Notes under the pieces: model-generated
What the model was told of the DNA's origin: nothing
Seen by the model: the letters and a program-made list of their open reading frames with translations, nothing else
Database searches by the model: none
In this document: positions 37,010 to 45,698 of the stretch, piece by piece
Numbering within the stretch: the first letter of the stretch is position 1
Layout of the letters: every line of letters begins with the position of its first letter
Program-made: the position numbers and the translations under genes
DNA from: Paenibacillus amylolyticus
GTDB lineage: Bacteria > Bacillota > Bacilli > Paenibacillales > Paenibacillaceae
DNA length: 64,000 nt
NCBI RefSeq assembly: GCF_001570725.1
Contig: NZ_BCNV01000001.1
Span: forward strand, 2,294,001 to 2,358,000
Direction: 5' to 3'

Positions 37010-38722
37010 ATGACACTCAAAAAAAGAATCTTTTTATTGTTCTTTCTCAGTGCGTTTATCCCCTTTATCAGCATATTTGCGATCTCTTACTATACCATTG
37101 ACTCCATTTTCGCAAATAAGATCGATGATGGCATTCGCAGCAATTTACAGCAGGTGACATCTTCATTGGAGAATTCCATCACCAATCTGAATCACGTTAC
37201 ACAGCAATTGTCTTACGGTGGTACTGTAGGCAAAAGGTTGGATGAATTTTTGAATCCGTCCTCCGATATCTTCGAATTAATCGAGGCTAGGGACGAATTA
37301 AAGAGCGAGTTAAGTGTGGTCACGTTTACCAATCCGAATATCGGATTGACCTTATATTATTTCCAGAAAGAAGACACTACGCAGTTCGGCAACTTTCCGA
37401 TTAAGGATCATTTTTCTCCTGAGTCTTTGCCGGTGCTCTTCCAAACCTATGGCATTAAGTATTATGGTCCCCATATCAGCATGAACCGGTTTGATGACCA
37501 ACTTGTTCTGTCTGCTGTGCGAAAAGTACAACTGCCCAAAAGGGACGACGTGTACATATACGTAGAATCCGGCTTTCGCCTTACACAGGATATCTTAGGT
37601 TACAATCAATACAACGGCGCATTATCTCATCTCATTCTGGATGGTACAGGAAACATTGTGTACAGTGAAATACCGGAGGCCATGAAGGTCGGAGAGAATT
37701 TCTCCAGCTTAACGGTCGATCCTGCCAAGGACGGAATATCTCGAGGGTATCACTGGTTCAAGGAAGATTCCTCACAGAAATGGAGCGTCGTATCGGTCAT
37801 TTCGCAGGCTCAATATCAACAGGAGAAAAACCAGTGGTTGCTTCAAATTTTGCTGGTCGCTTTATTTTTCCTCGGCTTTACCGTGTTTCTTGCTTGGCTT
37901 CTGTGGAAGATGGTTTACAAACCACTTGGCCTGTTCCATTCGGAAATCAACGGGATGTCCAAAAATCCACAAAGGACAGTGAGCCGAGCTCGCACTCAGA
38001 TTCCCGAATTTGATTTTCTACTCAGTGAATTTTCGAATATGCAGCATCAAATTGGTGACCTCTTCACGGAAGTGCAGCAGAAAGAGAAGATTCGTGCAGA
38101 CCTGGAAGTGGAAAAGCTGCTCTATCAGATCAACCCGCACTTTCTAATGAATACGCTGGATACGGTGCACTGGCTGGCGGTCATGAACGGCCAAGGGGAG
38201 ATCGACAAGCTGGTGCAATCATTGAACAAGTTACTCTATTACAACCTGGGCAAATTAGGGCAAGTATCCACCATGGAAGAGGAGATCGATGCGCTAAGGC
38301 AGTATCTGATTTTGCAGCAAATTCGCTATGACTTTGAATTTGACGTCCGCATTACTGCAGATGAGCAAGTGCTTCAAATTCCTGTGCCTCGCTTTATTCT
38401 GCAACCGCTGGTTGAAAATTCGCTATATCATGGATTGAGTGACGAAGGTTTTATTCAAATTGAAGTGACATGCACTGCAACGCTGAACATTATGATCCAA
38501 GATAATGGAGCAGGTATGACCGAGGAAACCATTCATAATCTGCTGAACAATCGTGTAGCTGAACATCAAAAAGTAGGAATGGGTATCGGACTCAATTACG
38601 TTCACCGCATGTTGAAGGCACAGTACGGGGATCAAGCACAACTGGTGATCGAGAGTGAATTGGGTACCGGGACAAGCATACTGCTTGTATTGCCTATTAA
38701 AGGAGAAGATATCTCGTCATGA
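37010..38722 (+). CDS. YesM-type sensor histidine kinase
   Basis: 570 residues; ATG 37010 after AGAAGGAGAAT. A first membrane helix at ~8-30 (FLLFFLSAFIPFISIFAIS), an extracellular Cache-like sensor domain to ~280, a second helix (LLQILLVALFFLGFTVFLAW), a HAMP-like linker, then a His_kinase domain with phospho-acceptor His377 in LLYQINPHFLMNTLD and a HATPase_c domain (RFILQPLVENSLYHGL, DNGAGMTEE, GMGIGLNYVHRML). YesM-type kinases sense sugars or binding-protein states and pair with AraC-type YesN regulators. Its stop overlaps the next gene by 4 bases. Its place beside a sugar ABC operon and a pectin lyase suggests that it senses extracellular oligosaccharide. Confidence 0.94.
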   Translation: MTLKKRIFLLFFLSAFIPFISIFAISYYTIDSIFANKIDDGIRSNLQQVTSSLENSITNLNHVTQQLSYGGTVGKRLDEFLNPSSDIFELIEARDELKSELSVVTFTNPNIGLTLYYFQKEDTTQFGNFPIKDHFSPESLPVLFQTYGIKYYGPHISMNRFDDQLVLSAVRKVQLPKRDDVYIYVESGFRLTQDILGYNQYNGALSHLILDGTGNIVYSEIPEAMKVGENFSSLTVDPAKDGISRGYHWFKEDSSQKWSVVSVISQAQYQQEKNQWLLQILLVALFFLGFTVFLAWLLWKMVYKPLGLFHSEINGMSKNPQRTVSRARTQIPEFDFLLSEFSNMQHQIGDLFTEVQQKEKIRADLEVEKLLYQINPHFLMNTLDTVHWLAVMNGQGEIDKLVQSLNKLLYYNLGKLGQVSTMEEEIDALRQYLILQQIRYDFEFDVRITADEQVLQIPVPRFILQPLVENSLYHGLSDEGFIQIEVTCTATLNIMIQDNGAGMTEETIHNLLNNRVAEHQKVGMGIGLNYVHRMLKAQYGDQAQLVIESELGTGTSILLVLPIKGEDISS

Positions 38723-40122
38723 TTAAGGTATTGATTGTAGATGATGATAAGCTGGTACGCAAAGGCATTAGCTCTGCGATGCCATGGAACGAGTTCAACA
38801 TGGAGGTTGTAGGAGAGGCCAGCAACGGAGCGAAAGCACTGGATTTCCTGAAATCCCAGCCGGTCGATCTGATGTTGACGGATCTTGCGATGCCGGTCAT
38901 GTCGGGGATTGAATTGATGCGAACTGCGAGGCAGCTCTATCCGGAACTTCATATCGTTGTGTTAACACTGCATCAGGATTTCGATTATATCCAGGAAGCG
39001 CTCAGGCTGGGAGCCATTGACTATATAGCCAAAGTGCAACTGGAGAAAGAGCAATTCGAACATGTTCTGGATCGAATACATACCCGAATTAGCGGGTTGA
39101 TGAACACGATAAGAAAGATGCCTACACTGAATGAGATTAATGTCCATTATTCCAATGTGTATGCACTTGTTTCCCAGGATCGCAAATTGGAACATAAGTG
39201 GCCAATGGAGCTAACTTCACTTGAAGATGAGGTTAAGTGGGAGATTGAGCGTAATAGCTGCATGTGGGCTGCACCCCCGTCAGAAGAGGATCAACTATTT
39301 CATCAATTGAAGGATTCCCTGGATCAAATCCCACAAAGTACGTTATTGGTTCTGACGGATGTACAAGATCGCACGTGGTCGCAAATTAAAAGCTGGATTA
39401 TGAATTATACAGAGACGTCTTTATTCTATGCGTACAACCCCAATAACCAAGTTATTGCAGTTTCGATGAATGAGGCAGATACATTTTCAAAAGAACCGCA
39501 GGATGAAGACATTGACCGGATTAAGCAAAGTTGGTTCCAAACACCTTGGACCCACCATGACAGCTACTACAACCAACTTGTTGACCAGTTCAAATCATTA
39601 CGATTACATAAAGGTCATTTGATGGGATTGCTGTATTCGATCGTGATGGAGTGGAACCACCTTTTTGCCCAAACTACCCTTGGAAGAATCTCGATGATCC
39701 ATTCTTTCGAGTCTTGGTATGAGGTTGAAGAATGGATCAAGCAGACAGCTGCTGGCATTCGAAAGGCCGATGAACAGACTTCATATTCACAGGAAATTAT
39801 TGATGCCGTGAAAAAAGCAGTGATGATCGTGCAGCAGGATTTGGAGCAGGCCCATACGGCCTCCGGTCTCTCGCAACAACTCAATATCAGCCGAAGCTAC
39901 TTCAGTCAATGTTTCAAAGATCTGATGGGAAAAACCTTTAATGAGTACTCCCGATTCATCCGGGTAGAAAAGTCCAAAGAGTACTTGCTCAATACCAACA
40001 ACACGATTTTCTGGATTGCAGAGCGAGTGGGGTATACGGATGAGAAATATTTCAGCCGGATTTTTCGCGAACTGACAGGCCTTCTCCCAAGTGAGTATCG
40101 GCAGCAAGGCCGAGGGAATTAG
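38719..40122 (+). CDS. YesN-type response regulator with AraC DNA-binding domain
   Basis: 467 residues; ATG 38719 overlaps the kinase stop. Receiver domain 1-120 with VDDDK, Asp55 in LMLTDLAMPVMSG, HIVVLTLHQDFDY and IDYIAKVQLEKEQ. A variable middle region of ~230 residues has no recognised fold. The C-terminal ~105 residues carry two AraC HTH motifs (ASGLSQQLNISRSYFSQCF; IAERVGYTDEKYFSRIFREL, then PSEYR). The expected target is the substrate-binding protein operon starting 250 bases downstream, as in most such loci. A terminator separates them. Confidence 0.94.
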   Translation: MIKVLIVDDDKLVRKGISSAMPWNEFNMEVVGEASNGAKALDFLKSQPVDLMLTDLAMPVMSGIELMRTARQLYPELHIVVLTLHQDFDYIQEALRLGAIDYIAKVQLEKEQFEHVLDRIHTRISGLMNTIRKMPTLNEINVHYSNVYALVSQDRKLEHKWPMELTSLEDEVKWEIERNSCMWAAPPSEEDQLFHQLKDSLDQIPQSTLLVLTDVQDRTWSQIKSWIMNYTETSLFYAYNPNNQVIAVSMNEADTFSKEPQDEDIDRIKQSWFQTPWTHHDSYYNQLVDQFKSLRLHKGHLMGLLYSIVMEWNHLFAQTTLGRISMIHSFESWYEVEEWIKQTAAGIRKADEQTSYSQEIIDAVKKAVMIVQQDLEQAHTASGLSQQLNISRSYFSQCFKDLMGKTFNEYSRFIRVEKSKEYLLNTNNTIFWIAERVGYTDEKYFSRIFRELTGLLPSEYRQQGRGN

Positions 40123-40123
40123 C

Positions 40124-40168
40124 AGCCGACAGCTTCCTGTTTTAGGAGCTGCCGGCTTTTGTTTTTAA
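40124..40168 (+). terminator. Intrinsic terminator
   Basis: GCCGACAGCTTCCT pairs with AGGAGCTGCCGGC (mismatch and bulge) over a short loop, then TTTTGTTTTT. Confidence 0.85.
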
Positions 40169-40324
40169 TCAAAAATAAGCGTAGTTAGACGAATGTAGTT
40201 CAGTAGGTAGGGTAAATGTTCACAAACGAAACCGTGCTTTATAATACCGACTGAAACTGTAACCATTTCTCTATCCAAACGGACGTGTAATCCCTATCTC
40301 GATGGACCTTCACTCCATTTTATA

Positions 40325-40340
40325 ATGAAAGCGTAAACAT
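40325..40340 (+). promoter_or_regulatory. CcpA (cre) site, perfect consensus match
   Basis: ATGAAAGCGTAAACAT fits WTGNNARCGNWWWCAW fully, 35 bases before the binding-protein ATG. It overlaps a TATAAT (40321-40326); another TATAAT lies at 40240-40245 with TTCACA at 40219. A repressor bound here would block initiation or elongation. Confidence 0.75.
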
Positions 40341-40374
40341 AATTGATATTTAGAATAAAGGGGAATCGAACTAG

Positions 40375-42111
40375 ATGAGAACAAAATGGTCTATGAAAAG
40401 CAAGCTGATGACGAAGCGTCTGGCCGTGCTGTCCATGTCTGCCTTGATGGTGGCAACCCTCGCGGCATGCGGGAGCTCTTCCAATCCTCCTACTGCAGAG
40501 GAAGCAGGCAAATATGAGGTAACGCCAGGAGATCCATTCAGTGCCTATAAAGATGAGATTACCGTAACCATGGGACGGGTAACCACAGCCAACCCGAAAC
40601 TGCCAGCTGGTGATACCTATGAGAACAACGCATATACGAGGCTGGTCAAAGATACGTTTAACGCTCAGATTACAGATCAATTTGAAGCCAATGGCGAAGA
40701 TTATAGCCGTCAGGTTTCGCTTGCCATCGCATCCGGGGAATTGCCCGACATGATGCGTGTTGATTCCAAAGATGAACTGAAAGAGCTGGTGGATAACGAC
40801 CTGATTGAGGATCTGACGTCCATTTACGATCAATATGCCACGGATAATATCAAGCAGATGTACGATTCCTATGATGGACGTGCATTAGACAATGCAACTA
40901 TTGATGGACGGTTGATGGGCCTTCCGGCGACTTCCCTGGATTCCGCACCAACGATGGTTTGGGTCCGGCAAGATTGGCTGGATCTGCTGGGGATTCAACT
41001 TGATGCAGATGGTGACGGCGCGATTTCGCTGGAAGAAGTGGAGAAGACAACGCTGGAATTCCTGAAAAGAGATCCTGGCCAATCCGGGAACCCGGTAGGT
41101 ATTCCTTTTGTGAACTCGATGAACACAACAGATTATAATGGCTCTGCTTATACGATGCTGGGTGTGGCCTCAACCGAGGGAGCCTTTCCGCAATATTGGA
41201 TGAATGGTGAAGACGGCAAAATCGTGTATGGTTCCACGACAGAAGAAACGAAGAAGATGCTGGGCACCATGGCAGATTGGTTCAAGAATGGTATAATTGA
41301 CCCGCAATTTGGAACCCGCACGTTTGATGATATTACCGCACTCTACGCCAACGGTCAAAGCGGTATCGCCTTTGGACCGTGGCATATTCCTGACTGGGGA
41401 CTGATCAGCGCGAAGCAGATGGATAAAAATGCGAAATTCTCGGCTTACACACTGGAGGATGCAAACGGCAAGGTCAACGTGGCTCATGCCAATCCATCCA
41501 ATCAGTTTATCGTGGTGAGAAAGGGATATGAACATCCTGAACTGGCCGTTAAGATTCTTAACCTGTTCTACGATAAACTGGCCAATGATAAAAATGTCGC
41601 AACAACCATGCCGGAAGCTGCCAAGTATCAGGAGACCGGGGTAGACGGTTCCACGAGACCGTTTAATATCGAAGTCAATTCGGCTACATCGCTGCTCGAT
41701 GATTACTCTGACGTGGTTCGCGGGATTAAAGGAGAAATTTCCCTGGATGAAGTTCGCACAACCGAATCGAAGAACAATATCGGAAGCATCAAAACCTATT
41801 TGAGTGACATGGATACGGATGATGTAACGGCTTGGTCGAAATATCATTCGCGGATCAACGGAGTTGGACTGATCGACAAACTGACACAGGAAAACAAATT
41901 CGTCTGGATGACACCTGCGTTCTCTGGCACTACACCAAGTATGAAACAGACGTGGGCCAATCTGACGAAGTTGGAGCAGGAATCGTTTATCAAAATTGTA
42001 ACGGGTTCAGAACCACTCGAGTACTTCGATACATTCGTCAGCAATTGGAAGAAACAAGGTGGTGATCAAGTCATTCAAGAAATTGAAGACGAGATCGCAT
42101 CGAAACAATAG
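40375..42111 (+). CDS. ABC transporter substrate-binding lipoprotein (LplA/YtcQ-like)
   Basis: 578 residues from ATG 40375 (ATG 40393 is an alternative), after AAAGGGG. Lipoprotein signal with TLAAC lipobox, Cys at residue 32. The mature protein has the two-lobe family-1 binding-protein pattern: DYSRQVSLAIASGELPDMM, TMVWVRQDWLDLLG, GIAFGPWHIPDWGL, and a C-terminal FKI-like helical end. A canonical EF-hand loop (DADGDGAISLEE, residues 210-221) is inserted after the early hinge, implying bound calcium. It is the first gene of an operon with two permeases and two alpha-glucosidases, so the ligand is probably an alpha-glucan or isomalto-oligosaccharide; this is inferred. No ATPase is encoded nearby. 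Confidence 0.92.
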   Translation: MRTKWSMKSKLMTKRLAVLSMSALMVATLAACGSSSNPPTAEEAGKYEVTPGDPFSAYKDEITVTMGRVTTANPKLPAGDTYENNAYTRLVKDTFNAQITDQFEANGEDYSRQVSLAIASGELPDMMRVDSKDELKELVDNDLIEDLTSIYDQYATDNIKQMYDSYDGRALDNATIDGRLMGLPATSLDSAPTMVWVRQDWLDLLGIQLDADGDGAISLEEVEKTTLEFLKRDPGQSGNPVGIPFVNSMNTTDYNGSAYTMLGVASTEGAFPQYWMNGEDGKIVYGSTTEETKKMLGTMADWFKNGIIDPQFGTRTFDDITALYANGQSGIAFGPWHIPDWGLISAKQMDKNAKFSAYTLEDANGKVNVAHANPSNQFIVVRKGYEHPELAVKILNLFYDKLANDKNVATTMPEAAKYQETGVDGSTRPFNIEVNSATSLLDDYSDVVRGIKGEISLDEVRTTESKNNIGSIKTYLSDMDTDDVTAWSKYHSRINGVGLIDKLTQENKFVWMTPAFSGTTPSMKQTWANLTKLEQESFIKIVTGSEPLEYFDTFVSNWKKQGGDQVIQEIEDEIASKQ

Positions 42112-42173
42112 ACATCCATGAACAGTAGCAGGGCTGCGATACGCAGCCTTTCTTCAACGAAAGGGGTTCATCC

Positions 42174-43088
42174 ATGAAACAGGGGAATTCGAAAATAAGG
42201 GGCCGGCTTGGTCCAGGAGCCATGTACCATATGATGATGTTGCCAGGGATCTTGTTTTTGCTTGTATTCAGTTATGTTCCAATGGTCGGCATCATTACGG
42301 CATTTCAGGACTATATACCGGCCAAGGGCATGTTCGGCTCCGAATTTGTAGGCCTGAAGCATTTTATGTATATGTTCAAGCTGCCGGATATCGCGCAGGT
42401 CGTCAGCAATACGTTGGTCATTGCGATTGGCAAGATTCTGCTCGGAACGATGATGGCCATCATTTTTTCCGTTTTATTAAATGAAATTCGTATCAAATAC
42501 GTCAAAAAATCCGTGCAGACGATTGTTTATCTGCCACACTTTCTATCCTGGGTTGTACTCGCATCCGTCGTTGTCAACATGTTCAGTTTGGATGGCATTG
42601 TGAATCAAATGTTGGCGTTCTTTGGTCTGGAAAATATTAATTTCCTTGGCAGCAACACTTGGTTCCAGCCACTGATTATAGGTACAGACGTATGGAAAGA
42701 GTTTGGTTATAGCTCTATCGTCTATTTGGCAGCAATTACGTCCATTGATCCCGGTCTGTATGAAGCGGCAGGCATGGATGGAGCCAGTTGGTGGAGAAAA
42801 GTATGGCATATTACATTGCCAGGCATGCTACCTATCATTCTGCTCATGGGTGTAATGAGCCTGACCAACATTTTGAGCGCCGGTTTCGATCAAGTCTATA
42901 ATCTGTATAACCCGATTGTCTATGAGTCAGGCGACATTCTGGATACCTATGTTTATCGGATTGGTCTCGTTGGAAGACAGTATAGCTTCGGTACAGCTGT
43001 TGGTTTGTTCAAGTCCGTAATCGGCATTGTTTTGCTCTTGTCTGCCAACCAGTTGGCCAAAAAATATACGGACCGAAAAATATTCTAA
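42174..43088 (+). CDS. ABC sugar transporter permease (LplB-like)
   Basis: 304 residues; ATG 42174 after AACGAAAGGGG. Six membrane helices are predicted by eye (MMMLPGILFLLVFSYVPMV, VSNTLVIAIGKILLGTMMAI, FLSWVVLASVVVNMF, LPGMLPIILLMGVMSL, VGLFKSVIGIVLLLSAN). The EAA loop that contacts the ATPase is EAAGMDGASWWRKVWHITLP. It forms the channel with the next permease. An ATPase subunit is not present; Bacillus-group systems of this kind share MsmX. The final codons are 13 bases from the next start. Confidence 0.95.
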   Translation: MKQGNSKIRGRLGPGAMYHMMMLPGILFLLVFSYVPMVGIITAFQDYIPAKGMFGSEFVGLKHFMYMFKLPDIAQVVSNTLVIAIGKILLGTMMAIIFSVLLNEIRIKYVKKSVQTIVYLPHFLSWVVLASVVVNMFSLDGIVNQMLAFFGLENINFLGSNTWFQPLIIGTDVWKEFGYSSIVYLAAITSIDPGLYEAAGMDGASWWRKVWHITLPGMLPIILLMGVMSLTNILSAGFDQVYNLYNPIVYESGDILDTYVYRIGLVGRQYSFGTAVGLFKSVIGIVLLLSANQLAKKYTDRKIF

Positions 43089-43101
43089 GGAGGCCAAATC
43101 T

Positions 43102-43995
43102 GTGTCCTATTCTGCAAACTTCAAAGAACGAATTGGCCGGTTTGTCATCTATGCCATCGTTATTATGCTGGCATTGGTCTGCCTTCTTCCGTTATGGAAT
43201 ATCGTCGCCATATCATTCAGCAGCAGCGAGGCTGTATCAGCAAATGCTGTAGGTCTCGTTCCGGTCAATTTTACAACCGCAGCGTATAGCAAAATTATTG
43301 ATGATGCACAGTTCTGGCGTTCCTTTGGCATCTCCATTTTACGTGTCGCGCTTACCCTTGTGCTTAATATGATTCTGATTATTTTGATGGCTTATCCATT
43401 ATCCAAATCAAAAAGGGATTTTAAAGGCAGAAACATTTATATGAATATCATGATTTTTGCCATGTTGTTCAGTGGAGGCATGATCCCGAGTTATCTGCTG
43501 ATCAAAAACCTGGACATGCTGAATACGATATGGGCACTGGTTCTGCCAGGCGCTGTCCCCATATTCAGTGTCATCCTCGTGATGAATTTCTTCTCCGCTG
43601 TACCTAAGGCGCTTGAAGAAGCAGCGTTCATCGATGGGGCGAATCCGCTTCAGGTCTTGTTCAAAGTGTATGTCCCTGTGTCCATTCCTGCATTGGCGAC
43701 TGTCGCCTTGTTCAGTATCGTGGGGACATGGAATGACTTCTTCAACGGTTTGATCTATATGACCAAAGTCAGTAATTATCCGCTAATGACTTATATTCAG
43801 TCCCTTAACGTGAATATTGCCGATTTGCTTCAAGCCGGCACGAATTCCAGTGAACTCAGCAACCTGACTGAAATTTCGAATAAAAACCTGAACGCAGCCA
43901 AAATCGTAGTCGCTGTTATCCCGCTATTGCTGATTTATCCGCTGCTGCAAAAATACTTTGTGACTGGCATTGTCGTAGGATCGGTCAAAGAATAA
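43102..43995 (+). CDS. ABC sugar transporter permease (YtcP/LplC-like)
   Basis: 297 residues from GTG 43102, chosen because AAGGAGG (43088-43094) is 7 bases upstream; longer in-frame starts would lie inside the preceding gene. Six helices (VIYAIVIMLALVCLLPLWNIV at the start; VALTLVLNMILIILMAYPL; MIFAMLFSGGMIPSYLLI; VAVIPLLLIYPLL near the end) and the EAA motif EEAAFIDGANPLQVLFKVYVP. It is the second pore subunit of the transporter. Confidence 0.95.
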   Translation: MSYSANFKERIGRFVIYAIVIMLALVCLLPLWNIVAISFSSSEAVSANAVGLVPVNFTTAAYSKIIDDAQFWRSFGISILRVALTLVLNMILIILMAYPLSKSKRDFKGRNIYMNIMIFAMLFSGGMIPSYLLIKNLDMLNTIWALVLPGAVPIFSVILVMNFFSAVPKALEEAAFIDGANPLQVLFKVYVPVSIPALATVALFSIVGTWNDFFNGLIYMTKVSNYPLMTYIQSLNVNIADLLQAGTNSSELSNLTEISNKNLNAAKIVVAVIPLLLIYPLLQKYFVTGIVVGSVKE

Positions 43996-44017
43996 CCTTA
44001 GAGAGGTTGAATGGAAG

Positions 44018-45646
44018 ATGGAAAATAAAAAATGGTGGAAAGAAACCGTTGTATATCAGATATATCCACGCAGCTTTCAAGATCGAAACGGAGATGGCAT
44101 CGGCGACTTGCAGGGCATTGTGTCCCGATTGGATTATTTGCAGGAACTGGGCATTGGTGCGATCTGGTTATCCCCTGTTTGCAAGTCCCCTCAAGATGAT
44201 TACGGATATGATATTTCAGATTATCAGGATATCGATCCGATGTTCGGGTCTTTGGAAGATATGGAAACATTAATTCATGAAGCTGGGATACGAGACATTC
44301 GGATCATCATGGATTTGGTGTTGAACCATACGTCGGATGAACACCCCTGGTTTCTAGAAGCAAAAAAAGGAAAAGACAATCCGTTCCATGACTACTACGT
44401 CTGGAGAGATGGTGTGGAAGAAACACCTCCGAACGACTTGGGGTCCACCTTCGGTGGTTCAGCCTGGGAATGGGTGCCTGAGATTGGGCAATATTATTTG
44501 CATCTTTTTTCCGTAAAACAGCCCGATCTCAACTGGGAAAACCCAAAAGTCCGTCAGGAGATATACAATATGATCAATTGGTGGATCGACAAGGGTGTTG
44601 GTGGTTTTCGACTTGACGTGATCGACTTAATTGGTAAAGAACCGGATTTGAAGATTACGGGAAACGGACCTAATCTGCATAAATACATCAGGGAACTGAG
44701 CAAGGAGACGTTTCAAAAAACAGAAGACCTGCTGACCGTCGGAGAAACATGGGGCGCCACTCCAGAAATCGCCAAACTGTACAGCAATCCGGACGGCAGT
44801 GAGTTTTCAATGGTCTTCCAATTTGAACACATCAGTTTGGATGAACAAGAAGGCAAAGGAAAGTGGGATCTTAAACCTTTGGACGTGATGGCATTAAAAA
44901 AAGTACTGTCAAAGTGGCAGACGGAGCTCAAAGGTGATGCCTGGAACAGTCTGTTCTGGAACAACCATGACTTGCCTCGAATTGTATCCCGTTGGGGAAA
45001 TGATGGAGAATTCAGGATCGAATCCGCTAAAATGTTGGCTACCCTTCTTCATGGCATGCAAGGCACGCCTTACATATATCAGGGTGAAGAGCTGGGTATG
45101 ACAAATGTTCAATATGCGATCGAGGATTATCGGGATATTGAATTGCTCAACTTTTATAAGGAAAGAATGGAGAAAGGTTATCCTGAACGCAGCGTGATGG
45201 AGTCGATCTACGCCAAGGGACGCGATAACGCGCGAACACCTATGCAATGGGATACTTCCGATAATGCAGGTTTTACACAAGGGGAAACTTGGATTAAGGT
45301 GAATCCGAATTATAAGCACATCCATGCCGAGGAAAGTTTGAATGACCCTAATTCCATATTCCATTATTACCGGAAGTTAATCCAATTACGAAAAGATCAT
45401 GAAGTCATCGTATATGGTGATTATGAGCTGATCTTTCCAGAGAACCCAGACGTGTTTGCATATACCCGAACGCTGAATGGTACGAAAATTCTTGTGGTAT
45501 GCAATTTCCAGGGATATACGACCGAACTTTCGCTTCAGGAGCAATTAACAGGGTCGAACCAGCTATTGATATCCAATTATACAGGTGAACTCTCCGAGAG
45601 CAAATTACGTCCATATGAAGCCAGAATGTACCTTATTCATCATTAA
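44018..45646 (+). CDS. GH13 alpha-glucosidase, predicted oligo-1,6-glucosidase
   Basis: 542 residues; ATG 44018, 22 bases after the permease. A full GH13 barrel: WWKETVVYQIYPRSF start, MDLVLNHTSDEHPWF (region I), nucleophile Asp200 in GGFRLDVID (region II), acid/base Glu243 in VGETWG (region III), and Asp318 in NNHDLPR (region IV), followed by a C-terminal beta domain. No signal peptide, so it is cytosolic and acts on imported oligosaccharides. The residue after the nucleophile is Val201, which in GH13 oligo-1,6-glucosidases goes with alpha-1,6 specificity. It is a paralogue of the next gene. Confidence 0.94.
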   Translation: MENKKWWKETVVYQIYPRSFQDRNGDGIGDLQGIVSRLDYLQELGIGAIWLSPVCKSPQDDYGYDISDYQDIDPMFGSLEDMETLIHEAGIRDIRIIMDLVLNHTSDEHPWFLEAKKGKDNPFHDYYVWRDGVEETPPNDLGSTFGGSAWEWVPEIGQYYLHLFSVKQPDLNWENPKVRQEIYNMINWWIDKGVGGFRLDVIDLIGKEPDLKITGNGPNLHKYIRELSKETFQKTEDLLTVGETWGATPEIAKLYSNPDGSEFSMVFQFEHISLDEQEGKGKWDLKPLDVMALKKVLSKWQTELKGDAWNSLFWNNHDLPRIVSRWGNDGEFRIESAKMLATLLHGMQGTPYIYQGEELGMTNVQYAIEDYRDIELLNFYKERMEKGYPERSVMESIYAKGRDNARTPMQWDTSDNAGFTQGETWIKVNPNYKHIHAEESLNDPNSIFHYYRKLIQLRKDHEVIVYGDYELIFPENPDVFAYTRTLNGTKILVVCNFQGYTTELSLQEQLTGSNQLLISNYTGELSESKLRPYEARMYLIHH

Positions 45647-45698
45647 AGCATAATACGTTATATCATGTTCAGTTCTCAAGAAAGAAGGATTGTATTCA

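Noticed and set aside
36796..37101. ORF upstream of the sensor kinase
   Set aside because: It runs through a terminator hairpin and over the start of the kinase in another frame, without a ribosome binding site.
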